A stretch of DNA of 17,812 nt, from positions 1 to 17,812 of the forward strand of contig JAFAFV010000038.1 of assembly GCA_023423285.1 (NCBI GenBank). The letters are read 5' to 3'. Below, piece after piece: positions 1 through 7,355 of the stretch. The position numbers were made by a program, and so were the translations under genes. The DNA is from Bacteroidota bacterium (GTDB lineage: Bacteria > Bacteroidota > Bacteroidia > Chitinophagales > Chitinophagaceae). Under the pieces are notes generated by a model. The model was given only the letters and a program-made list of their open reading frames with translations. It did not search any database and was not told the origin of the DNA. Numbering within the stretch: position 1 is the stretch's first letter; the number at the start of each line of letters is the position of its first letter.

Positions 1-758
1 CCCATATCTCCGAGGCCGCCGCCATCATAGTCCCAGTAACCGCGGAAAGTATTATGCACGCGGTGAGGGTTGTAAGGTTTGAAAGGAGCAGGTCCCAGCC
101 AAAAATCGTAATCTAGTTCTGCAGGAACTGGTTGTACATCCAAATCTGTTTTTCCGATCCAGAAAAACTTCCAGTTAAAACCGGTTGAAGCATTGATGGT
201 AACCTTTAACGGCCAGCCAAGCATGCCGCTTTGAACCAGTTTTTTAATGGGCTGAACAGTAGTATTCATACCGTAGAAATTATCTTTAAACCGAAACCAG
301 GTGTTCAGGCGAAAGATCCTGCCGTTTTGCTGTATGGCTTCTTTTACACGAAGGCCTTCGCCAATTGTACGTGTCATGGGTTTTTCACACCATACGTCTT
401 TGCCGGCATTTGCAGCATCCACGCTCATTATGCCATGCCAGTGAGGAGGCGTTGCGATGTGTACAATATCAATGCCCGGGTCCTGCAGCAATTCACGATA
501 GTCGTGGTAGGTTTTAGTACCTTTCGGAGTCTGGCTCAGGGCACGTTGTAAATGTTTTTTGTCTACATCACAAATGGCAACTAACCGAGAACCCGGATAG
601 CCGAGATGCCCGCGTCCCATGCCTCCCACGCCAATCACAGCTTTGGTAAGCTGGTCGCTAGGTGCAATATGTTTGTTGCCACCCAATACATGCGATGGCA
701 CAATGTAAAAAGCAGCGAGCGTAGCCGTGCTGTTTTTAATAAAATTTCTACGATTCAT
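1..758 (-). CDS. Tat-exported Gfo/Idh/MocA-family oxidoreductase, 3' end outside window
   Basis: This reading frame runs from an ATG at 758 to the window edge without a stop (252 complete codons), so only the N-terminal part is seen. Residues 3-8 (RRNFIK) followed by a hydrophobic stretch form a twin-arginine signal. The Rossmann glycine motif GVGGMG is at about 43-48, a TPPHWH motif at about 103-108, and the family EKP motif with its conserved lysine at about 125-127. A FRGYWDYDGGGLGDMG-like block near the edge is typical of the exported bacterial branch of this family. Known members oxidise or reduce sugar or inositol hydroxyls with tightly bound NAD(P); the substrate here cannot be read. 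It diverges from the 1130 gene across a 371-bp region holding the palindrome at 920-931, so it may share the module's control. Family assignment is firm, function open. Confidence 0.9.
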   Translation of the reverse strand, partial: MNRRNFIKNSTATLAAFYIVPSHVLGGNKHIAPSDQLTKAVIGVGGMGRGHLGYPGSRLVAICDVDKKHLQRALSQTPKGTKTYHDYRELLQDPGIDIVHIATPPHWHGIMSVDAANAGKDVWCEKPMTRTIGEGLRVKEAIQQNGRIFRLNTWFRFKDNFYGMNTTVQPIKKLVQSGMLGWPLKVTINASTGFNWKFFWIGKTDLDVQPVPAELDYDFWLGPAPFKPYNPHRVHNTFRGYWDYDGGGLGDM

Positions 759-840
759 GAATGGTATAATTTAATGTATAATCAGAAGGTCGGCTAAGGT
801 AATATATTTTGGAATGTTATCGTAAATGATTTTGAGCATA

Positions 841-1089
841 AATGTCGCAATACATAAATAATAATGCAACCATGTATTTGTAATAAAAGGCTGAATTATT
901 AAATTTTCAGAAAAATTACGTGTACGTACACAAATAATTCATATTTTGTTATTACATTTACCGTTGTGTTAAGCCCATAAGTGAAATTGATTGCCAGGAG
1001 ATACTTACAAATTGATGAAACAGTATCGTTTTCAATTCTAACTGTATTTGCTTTCGATCTGTTCAAACTGGCAATAGTTAATGTCGCAA
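841..1089. repeat. Direct repeat AATGTCGCAA (841-850 and 1080-1089)
   Basis: The ten bases AATGTCGCAA occur twice in the same orientation, 239 bp apart, both inside the divergent gap. One copy lies about 83 bp from the 758 start and the other about 41 bp from the 1130 start. They may be binding half-sites, but a 10-mer pair in AT-rich DNA could be chance. Confidence 0.35.
920..931. promoter_or_regulatory. Candidate operator, perfect palindrome GTGTACGTACAC
   Basis: GTGTACGTACAC is a perfect 12-bp palindrome in otherwise AT-rich intergenic DNA. Its core, TGTACGTACA, resembles operators of GntR-type sugar regulators such as Bacillus AraR (established knowledge, recalled). An 11-bp part, CGTGTACGTAC, recurs at 15727-15737 upstream of the convergent minus-strand operon. 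It lies about 160 bp from the 758 start and about 200 bp from the 1130 start. No regulator is encoded in the window, so the binding protein is unknown. Confidence 0.55.
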
Positions 1090-1129
1090 ATAAATGAAAC
1101 TTAGTAATAACGAATAAAATTATGATTGT

Positions 1130-2155
1130 ATGAAGAAATCTTGGCAGCGCCGTGAATTTATTAAAACATCTGCTTTTACAAGTTTGTCTCTTGGAATCTT
1201 AGGAAATCTTTCAATTAAGGCTGGTGCCACTAATACGAGAGCAATCCAGCCGGAAGCAGGAAAACGAATTGGAATAATTGGACTGGATACTTCACATGCA
1301 ACAGCATTTACAAAATCTTTTAACAGCCCTGATGTTGGAAACAAATACAACGGTTACAGGGTCGTGGCTGCTTACCCGCAGGGCAGTTATGAAATCGAAT
1401 CCAGCTACAAGCGTATACCGGCAATTACAGCAGAAGTAAAGTCAAGGGGAGTTGAAATTGTGGGTTCGATAAAAGAACTTTTAAACAAGGTTGATGTGGT
1501 GCTTTTGGAGACCAATGATGGCAGGCTGCACAAAGAACAGGCTTTTGAGGTGATCAATGCCCGTAAGCCGGTGTTTATAGACAAACCTATAGCCAATTCA
1601 ACTAAAGATGTGATCGCGATTTTTAACCATGCAGAGCAAAATAATGTACCTGTCTTTTCATCTTCTTCTCTTCGCTTTAGTAAAGACATCGAGGAGGTAG
1701 TAAACGGCAAGGCAGGGAATGTTTTAGGCGCTGATATGTTTAGCCCCTCACCGCTTGAAAAAACGCATACTGACTTTTTCTGGTATGGCATACACGGCGT
1801 AGAAATGCTCTTTACTGTAATGGGGGCAGGCTGCGAAAGCGTGACTCGTTTTTACAGGGATAATATGGATGTGGTGGTAGGAACCTGGAAGGATGGCCGC
1901 ATCGGAACTTTCAGAGGATTGAGAACACCCAAGCAGGGTTATGGCGGGCAGGTGTATGGCGACAAGCAGAATGTACCCATCATACGTGGTTATTCTTATG
2001 ATGACCTGCTGGCAAAAGTGGTGCAATTCTTTGATACAGGTGTATCGCCGGTGCCAAAGCAGGAAACCATAGAGATTGCAGCATTCATTGATGCATCTCA
2101 AAAAAGCAGGAAACAAAAAGGCAAGCGTGTAAGCATGCTGCCTTATATGAAATAA
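1130..2155 (+). CDS. Tat-exported Gfo/Idh/MocA-family oxidoreductase, GLDTSH subtype
   Basis: This is a 341-residue protein and the first gene of the plus-strand operon. The N-terminus has a twin-arginine motif (QRREFIK, residues 6-12) and a hydrophobic segment. The nucleotide-binding loop at about 48-56 is GIIGLDTSH rather than a standard GxGxxG. The family EKP motif appears as DKP at 151-153, and a histidine in YGIHGVE (H222) sits where the family usually has its active-site histidine. It is shorter than the 758 and 10747 members. The predicted role is NAD(P)-dependent redox of a sugar-like hydroxyl or keto group outside the cytoplasm; the loop change could affect cofactor binding, so activity is not assured. 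It is 53 bp upstream of the first ceramidase-fold gene. The start is the ATG just before the Tat signal; no Shine-Dalgarno sequence is seen. Confidence 0.85.
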   Translation: MKKSWQRREFIKTSAFTSLSLGILGNLSIKAGATNTRAIQPEAGKRIGIIGLDTSHATAFTKSFNSPDVGNKYNGYRVVAAYPQGSYEIESSYKRIPAITAEVKSRGVEIVGSIKELLNKVDVVLLETNDGRLHKEQAFEVINARKPVFIDKPIANSTKDVIAIFNHAEQNNVPVFSSSSLRFSKDIEEVVNGKAGNVLGADMFSPSPLEKTHTDFFWYGIHGVEMLFTVMGAGCESVTRFYRDNMDVVVGTWKDGRIGTFRGLRTPKQGYGGQVYGDKQNVPIIRGYSYDDLLAKVVQFFDTGVSPVPKQETIEIAAFIDASQKSRKQKGKRVSMLPYMK

Positions 2156-2208
2156 TAAATGATTTTAATATAGTAAGAACAGGTAAGCGGTAAAACTAAA
2201 ATAGGCTG

Positions 2209-3594
2209 ATGAATCTCATGAATAAAAATTTGCCATTTTTCTTTTTTTTGGGTTTGATTTTAATATGCAATAACGGTGGTATGTACGCAATGAGCAAGCC
2301 ACCATTGTTATTACAAGACACCCTAAAGGTTACTACGTTTGATGTGGATGCAACGCCGCCCGAAGGCTCATGGCTTGCGTATGATTCTTTGCTCAACACA
2401 TGGGATCTTGGTTTGCGTGCTAAAGGCATTGTACTGCTTGGAGCTGGTAAACCCATTGTGCTTTGCGTGGTAGACTGGATTGGCATAGCAAACGAAGCGC
2501 ACGATGCTTTCAGGGAAGGATTGGCAAAGGCTGCTGGCACCACAATTGACCGTGTGGCGGTGCATACCTTGCACCAGCACGATGCGCCCACGAGTGATTT
2601 TGGCGCAGAGCAGTTTTTAAAAAAAGAAGGGCTAAAGGTTTATGGGTTTGAAAGTTCTTTTCATAGAGAAGTGATCAGGAGGTTGGGCGTGGCAGTAAAA
2701 AATGCAATCCCCAAAGCGCAGGTCGTAACGCATGTAGGAGTGGGAAAAGCTTTGGTAGACAGTGTGGCTTCTAACCGCCGTATTATTGGCGATGACGGCA
2801 AGATCATGTTTTCACGAACTTCCGCTACGCGCGATCCAAAAATTCGAAACATGCCTGATGGTTTGATTGATCCCGAAGTATCCATCATCAGTCTTTGGAA
2901 TAACAACAAGCCGCTGGTTTTAATGAGCTATTATGCCACACACCCCCAAAGCTATTATCGCACAGGCGTATCTAACCCGGATATACCTGGAGTAGCGAGG
3001 TTTTTAAGGCAACTGGCAATACCAGACGCACTCAGTCTTCACTTTAACGGCGCCAGCGGCAATATTACGGTTGGAAAATACAATGATGGCGCCCACATAA
3101 ACCGGTATATTTTAGCACAAAGGCTTGAAGACGGCATGCGCAAAGCTTGGGCTGCTACAACCAAATCGCCTGTAAGCGCAGCCGATGTGCAATGGAAAGT
3201 AGTGCCAGTAAAACTGCCGGCAAAATCGAATCTTGACAGCATCAAATATTTGTTGCACACGCAACCATCAACTTTTCTTGCAAATAATACGTCTAAATAT
3301 GTGTGGAATCAGCGCGTGAAAGCCGGCAGACAAATTGACCTTTCATCACTCGTAATTGGAAAAGCGCATACCGTGCATTTACCGGGCGAGCCCTTTATTG
3401 AGTTTCAGCTTGCTGCAAAAAAAATGCGGCCTAATCTTTTTGTAACAGTAGCTGGCTATGGAGATTATGCACCAGGTTACATCTGCACGGCAGATGCATA
3501 TAAAGAAGGCGGTTACGAACCGGGTATGGCATCGGCCGTAACGGCTGATGCAGAAAAGGTAATGATGGATGCCATCCGCAAGTTGCTGCAATAA
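2209..3594 (+). CDS. Ceramidase-fold (neutral/alkaline ceramidase N-domain-like) exported hydrolase A
   Basis: This 461-residue protein has a hydrophobic N-terminal signal (about residues 5-28); the start could be residue 1 or the ATG at 2218. Motifs match the metal-binding framework of neutral ceramidases: LHQHDAP (H122, H124), YATHP (H245), PGE (E394) and a tyrosine in PGYICT (Y424) followed by EGGYEPG. Neutral ceramidases hydrolyse an N-acyl amide bond with a zinc ion. The segment matching their GDVSPN nucleophile motif reads SGNIT (283-287), so the serine position holds threonine. It has only the catalytic domain and lacks the C-terminal Ig-like domain of full ceramidases. It is one of two tandem paralogues, the second 57 bp downstream. 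I infer an exported metal-dependent amidase acting on something other than ceramide. Family moderate to good, substrate unknown. Confidence 0.75.
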   Translation: MNLMNKNLPFFFFLGLILICNNGGMYAMSKPPLLLQDTLKVTTFDVDATPPEGSWLAYDSLLNTWDLGLRAKGIVLLGAGKPIVLCVVDWIGIANEAHDAFREGLAKAAGTTIDRVAVHTLHQHDAPTSDFGAEQFLKKEGLKVYGFESSFHREVIRRLGVAVKNAIPKAQVVTHVGVGKALVDSVASNRRIIGDDGKIMFSRTSATRDPKIRNMPDGLIDPEVSIISLWNNNKPLVLMSYYATHPQSYYRTGVSNPDIPGVARFLRQLAIPDALSLHFNGASGNITVGKYNDGAHINRYILAQRLEDGMRKAWAATTKSPVSAADVQWKVVPVKLPAKSNLDSIKYLLHTQPSTFLANNTSKYVWNQRVKAGRQIDLSSLVIGKAHTVHLPGEPFIEFQLAAKKMRPNLFVTVAGYGDYAPGYICTADAYKEGGYEPGMASAVTADAEKVMMDAIRKLLQ

Positions 3595-3651
3595 TAATAT
3601 AACCTGTGGCTGGATATTTTTTATAAGTAAGTTAAAACCAGGTTCAGCAAT

Positions 3652-5055
3652 ATGAACTATCTTATTAAAATACATAAAACAATTTTGCCTTGGTTAAAAG
3701 GAGGATGCCTGGTCTTTATATTTTCCTCTATTACAACTGTTGCCACTGCGCAGAAAAACACGATACCTGTTGGCGCCGCAAGTATTGATATCACGCCACA
3801 ATCGCCCGTGCGTTTATCAGGCTTCGCAGTGAGGGTTAAAAAAGAAGCTGAAGGTGTTGCACAACCACTTCACGCTAAGGCCCTGGCCTTTGGAGATCAT
3901 TATAAAAATAGCGCGCTGATCATTACTGCCGACCTTATTGGTATTTCTTCCCGCATTACAGATTCGGTAAAAGCCAGGCTTTCCGGTAAGGTTCAGCCCG
4001 ACAGGATCACCTTTGCTGTTTCCCACACACATTCGGGCCCCGAGATTGGTACGCTGCTCAATATTCTCCCCTATAAATCGGCCACCGAACCTTTTGATGA
4101 GACTCTGCTGCCCACCAGGCATGTGGCAAACATTAATTTATATGTAGAAGAGTTGGTTGATAAAATGGAACAGGTGGCTTTACAGGCACTTGCAGCAAGA
4201 GCGCCTTCTTATGTATCATGGGGTGTTGGAAAGCTTGATTTTGGTTTCAATCGCCGCAGGCTGGAGAATACTGTAAACCATGATATGCCATTGATGAAAA
4301 TTGCCGACCTAAACGGCCAACTGAAAGCTGTATTTTTAAGCTATGCCTGCCATGCCGTAACAATGGGTTCGGGTATTAACCAATACCATGGAGATTGGGT
4401 AGGCGATGCTCAACTGGCTGTAGAAAAGAAATATCCCGGCGTTACAGCCCTGGTAGCTGTGGGATGCGGGGGAGACATCAACCCCATAAGATCGCAGGCA
4501 GACCCTCCCAATGCAGAACTTTCAAAATTAAACGGTGAAAAAGTGGCTACCGAGGCGGAGAAACTTTTGTCTTCCAACCTGAAGCCTTTGAATAAAATTC
4601 CAATGATCCATTTTACAAGGATCAACCTGCCGCTGCAACCGCTGCCAACAATACAAGAGTGGACAACAATTGCAGAAAAAGACATCACAGTTAAAGGTTA
4701 TTATGCGCGTCTTGCTCTGGATAGGATTGCGCGAGGAGAAAAAATCACCGATCATGTTCCTTACCCAGTACAAGTTTGGAAGTTTGCCAATGAACTGAAC
4801 ATGGTGTTCTTAGGGGGCGAAGTAGTAACGGATTATTCGCTGCGTTTAAAAAAAGAATTGGGCGAAGATAAATTGTGGGTTTTAGGATATTCCAATGATG
4901 TGCCCTGTTATATCCCTTCTAAGCGCCATTTAAAAATGGGTGGTTACGAAGCAGAAGCCTCCATGTATTATTATAACAAGCCTGCACCTTTCCGGCAGTC
5001 AATAGAAGACCAGATCATTACAACGGTTCATGAACTGATAAAAAAGAAAAAATAG
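3652..5055 (+). CDS. Ceramidase-fold (neutral/alkaline ceramidase N-domain-like) exported hydrolase B
   Basis: This 467-residue protein has a signal peptide to about residue 33 (ATA before QK). It is closer to classical neutral ceramidases than its upstream paralogue: SHTHSGPE (H125, H127), SYACHAVT (H234), GGE (E390) and GYSNDVPCY (Y420) give the expected set of metal ligands, followed by GGYEAE. The motif corresponding to GDVSPN is GGDINP (274-278), so asparagine (N277) replaces the serine. No C-terminal Ig-like domain is present. An extra YHGDW element (245-249) lies after the second histidine. Ceramidases split N-acyl bonds, so an exported N-deacylase role is inferred. It is followed after 26 bp by a DegT aminotransferase, which fits freeing an amine and then transaminating it. 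Family assignment is good; ceramide as substrate is doubtful. Confidence 0.8.
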   Translation: MNYLIKIHKTILPWLKGGCLVFIFSSITTVATAQKNTIPVGAASIDITPQSPVRLSGFAVRVKKEAEGVAQPLHAKALAFGDHYKNSALIITADLIGISSRITDSVKARLSGKVQPDRITFAVSHTHSGPEIGTLLNILPYKSATEPFDETLLPTRHVANINLYVEELVDKMEQVALQALAARAPSYVSWGVGKLDFGFNRRRLENTVNHDMPLMKIADLNGQLKAVFLSYACHAVTMGSGINQYHGDWVGDAQLAVEKKYPGVTALVAVGCGGDINPIRSQADPPNAELSKLNGEKVATEAEKLLSSNLKPLNKIPMIHFTRINLPLQPLPTIQEWTTIAEKDITVKGYYARLALDRIARGEKITDHVPYPVQVWKFANELNMVFLGGEVVTDYSLRLKKELGEDKLWVLGYSNDVPCYIPSKRHLKMGGYEAEASMYYYNKPAPFRQSIEDQIITTVHELIKKKK

Positions 5056-5081
5056 ATTATTAAATTATAAAAATCCCCGCT

Positions 5082-6419
5082 ATGGAACAAAAAACAAATC
5101 GCCGTGCTTTTATTAATAAAATGGGAATCTTAGGAGCTGGTTTCACCTTAGGCGCACCATTAATCGCAAAGTCAACAGCCAGTACGAAGCCTGCCATACT
5201 CAGCGGCTCCCGGGCATATAAATTTGAGTTTCCTAAATGGCCTATTTATGGTGCGCCCGAAAAAGAAGGCCTGATGAACGTGCTTAACAGCGGGCAGTGG
5301 GGCCGCCTGGCGCGCAATACGCAAACAGAGAAATTTGAAAGAGAATATGAAAAGATTACAGGCGCAAAGCATACACTGGTAGTAACCAGCGGTACAACAG
5401 CCCTGGTGGCCATGCTTGGCGCGCTCAACATTGGCCCCGGCGATGAAGTCATCATTCCGCCTTACACTTTTATTGCTACCTATAATGCCATTACTCTCCA
5501 TTATGGCCTTCCCATTTTTGTAGACACGGATATTGAAAGTTTTCAGATTGATGCCAAAAAAATTGAAAGAGCCATCAATAAAAATACAAAGGCATTATTG
5601 CCGGTGCATATTGGCGGGTCGCCGTTTGATGTGGATGCAGTGTTGGCAATAGGCAAAAAACACAATATTCCCGTGCTGGAAGATGCCTGCCAGGCACACC
5701 TTGCTTCATGGAAAGGGAAAGCTGTTGGTAATTGGGGATTGGGTGGCGCATTCAGCTTTCAGGCAAGTAAAAATTTAAATTCAGGAGAAGGCGGAGCCAT
5801 CATCACAAATGACACCGATTATTATCACAATTGCTATGGCTTCCATCACCAGGGACAGTCTACCAATTCAGCCAGCCTGGCTACAGGTAGCGGTTTTCGA
5901 GGTGCTAATTTGCGCATGACGGAGTTTCAATCTGCTATACTACGCGCACAAATGACGAGGCTGATGGAACAGGTGAATACACGCTGGGAAAACGCTCAAT
6001 ATCTTACCCAAATGTTCAAAGAGATACCCGGCATCAAACCTGCCAAACTTTATCCCGGCACTACGCGCAGCGCGTTTCACTTGTATATGTTCCGCATCAA
6101 TGAAAAAGAATTTGGTACCACGCGTGAAAAATTCATTAAAGCACTGGGTGCAGAAGGAGTAGTTGCATCAACCGGTTATAACAAGATCAACAAAGGCGCG
6201 TTTATTACAAACCTTGCCAAAGAGCCGCATTACCTCAAAGTATATGGCGAAAAAAGAATGAAGCAATGGCTGGAGCAGAATAATGACACGCCCGCTAACG
6301 ACCGCCTTACAGACGAAGCGGTATGGCTGATGCAAACAACTCTGCTGGGTACCCGTACTGAAATGGAGCAGATAGCAGAAGCCGTAAGGAAGATTCAGAG
6401 AAACGCAAGCAAGCTTTAA
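5082..6419 (+). CDS. Tat-exported DegT/DnrJ/EryC1/StrS-type PLP aminotransferase A
   Basis: This 445-residue PLP-dependent sugar aminotransferase-type protein has a twin-arginine signal (NRRAFINK, residues 6-13) and a hydrophobic stretch to about residue 29. Family motifs appear in order: SGTTAL (103-108), DEVIIPPYTF (121-130), LPVHIGG (173-179), EDACQAH (200-206, D201 expected to hold the pyridine nitrogen), and FSFQASKNLNSGEGG with K230 as the expected Schiff-base lysine. Family enzymes move an amino group between glutamate or glutamine and a keto sugar or keto-cyclitol; scyllo-inosose aminotransferase is one member. Export of a PLP enzyme is unusual and implies folding with cofactor before Tat transport. 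It lies 26 bp after ceramidase-fold gene B and 25 bp before murQ. A paralogue is at 12350-13723. Fold and residues are clear; direction of reaction and substrate are inferred. Confidence 0.9.
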   Translation: MEQKTNRRAFINKMGILGAGFTLGAPLIAKSTASTKPAILSGSRAYKFEFPKWPIYGAPEKEGLMNVLNSGQWGRLARNTQTEKFEREYEKITGAKHTLVVTSGTTALVAMLGALNIGPGDEVIIPPYTFIATYNAITLHYGLPIFVDTDIESFQIDAKKIERAINKNTKALLPVHIGGSPFDVDAVLAIGKKHNIPVLEDACQAHLASWKGKAVGNWGLGGAFSFQASKNLNSGEGGAIITNDTDYYHNCYGFHHQGQSTNSASLATGSGFRGANLRMTEFQSAILRAQMTRLMEQVNTRWENAQYLTQMFKEIPGIKPAKLYPGTTRSAFHLYMFRINEKEFGTTREKFIKALGAEGVVASTGYNKINKGAFITNLAKEPHYLKVYGEKRMKQWLEQNNDTPANDRLTDEAVWLMQTTLLGTRTEMEQIAEAVRKIQRNASKL

Positions 6420-6444
6420 CAATAAATATAGAGTATAGTTTTTT

Positions 6445-7260
6445 ATGGAAAAGATAACAGAGCAACCATCCCTTTACAACGATCTTGAGAAAAAAACAGT
6501 AGCGGAACTTACAACAGGCCTCATTACCGAGTATTCTAAAATTGCCAGCGCTATAAAAACTGCTAAACCACAGTTAGACGCTTTTTTACAGGCTGCGGTA
6601 GAGAAGCTAAAAGCAGGCGGCAGGCTTATTTATCTGGGTGCAGGTAGTGGTGGTCGTTTATCCGTGATGGATATTATTGAACTGCCTGTTACTTACGGTA
6701 TGGAAAAATGGCAGATAGATGCAGTGTTGGCTGGTGGTGTAGACAAACTTGTATTGGCGCTTGAGGAAAAGGAAGATGACACGGAGGAAGCATGGTTGAT
6801 GTTGCAGGAAAAGAATGTTTCAGATAAAGATATTGTGCTGGGCATTTCAGCCAGCGGCACTACACCTTTTGTGTTGCACGGACTTAAAAATTGCCGCGAA
6901 AACGGTATCGCCACAGGCGCATTGGTAAGCAATTACGGATCGCCCATTGCAGCATTAGCTGATTATCCCATTGAAGTGATCACAGGCCCTGAATTTGTTA
7001 CCGGTAGTACGCGCATGAAAGCCGGTTCTGCACAAAAAATGATTTTTGATATGATTAGCACAGCCTGCATGATACAGTTGGGCCGTGTAAAAGATAACAA
7101 AATGGTGAACGTGGTGATGATCAACGATAAAATTACCGACCGCGCTGTACGAATACTTATAGAGCAGGGAGGCATTGATGATTATGCCCGGGCAAAAGAA
7201 ATTCTTTTTAAATATGGCAGTGTAGCGGCTGCTTTAGAGAACAGGCAGGAGTGGGCTTAA
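6445..7260 (+). CDS. murQ: MurQ-like N-acetylmuramic acid 6-phosphate etherase (SIS domain)
   Basis: This 271-residue cytoplasmic protein has no signal peptide. It resembles MurQ, which removes the D-lactyl ether from MurNAc-6-phosphate to give GlcNAc-6-phosphate. Seen: the SIS loop GAGSGGRLSVMD (65-76), E79 followed after 31 residues by E110 (spacing recalled for the two catalytic glutamates of E. coli MurQ), SASGTT (135-140) and the MurQ signature TGSTRMKAGSAQK (186-198). The loop differs from the usual GTSGRLG, with glycine in place of serine. The C-terminal helical part is shorter than in E. coli MurQ (about 300 residues), which I believe is common in Bacteroidota. It lies 25 bp after the aminotransferase. 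No MurNAc kinase is present, unlike the Tannerella murTKQ arrangement, so a MurNAc role needs a kinase elsewhere or a different phosphorylated substrate. Confidence 0.8.
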   Translation: MEKITEQPSLYNDLEKKTVAELTTGLITEYSKIASAIKTAKPQLDAFLQAAVEKLKAGGRLIYLGAGSGGRLSVMDIIELPVTYGMEKWQIDAVLAGGVDKLVLALEEKEDDTEEAWLMLQEKNVSDKDIVLGISASGTTPFVLHGLKNCRENGIATGALVSNYGSPIAALADYPIEVITGPEFVTGSTRMKAGSAQKMIFDMISTACMIQLGRVKDNKMVNVVMINDKITDRAVRILIEQGGIDDYARAKEILFKYGSVAAALENRQEWA

Positions 7261-7305
7261 ATTTACGCATTCATCTTTTTTTAATTGTTTTCAGATAATA
7301 TAGGG

Positions 7306-7325
7306 AGGGGCATTGTTATGCTCCT
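7306..7325 (+). other. Stem-loop between murQ-like gene and permease
   Basis: AGGGGCAT (7306-7313) pairs with ATGCTCCT (7318-7325) through eight pairs, one of them G-U, around a TGTT loop. It lies 31-50 bases before the permease ATG in the only long gap (95 bp) of the plus-strand operon. No T-run follows, so it is not a standard intrinsic terminator. It may modulate permease expression or mRNA stability. Confidence 0.4.
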
Positions 7326-7355
7326 GTCATTCGCTTCATCTATAAAATAACTGCT

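Larger units (their letters stand above)
759..1129. promoter_or_regulatory. Divergent AT-rich control region (371 bp)
   Basis: No gene is visible here. The gap separates the divergent starts at 758 (minus) and 1130 (plus), so it must hold the promoters for both. It contains the perfect palindrome at 920-931 and a 10-bp direct repeat, AATGTCGCAA, at 841-850 and 1080-1089. No exact TAnnTTTG box is present on the plus strand; the closest are TGTATTTG at 1043-1050 and ATATTTTG at 941-948, neither with a well-spaced TTG. The promoters are therefore inferred from gene arrangement and not located. Confidence 0.6.

Noticed and set aside
231..797. Plus-strand open frames at 231-551 and 606-797
   Set aside because: They lie antisense to the clear oxidoreductase on the minus strand (first frame fully, second mostly) and match no family.
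3601..3644. Inverted repeat AACCTG / CAGGTT between the ceramidase-fold genes
   Set aside because: Six pairs over a 32-base spacer are expected by chance.
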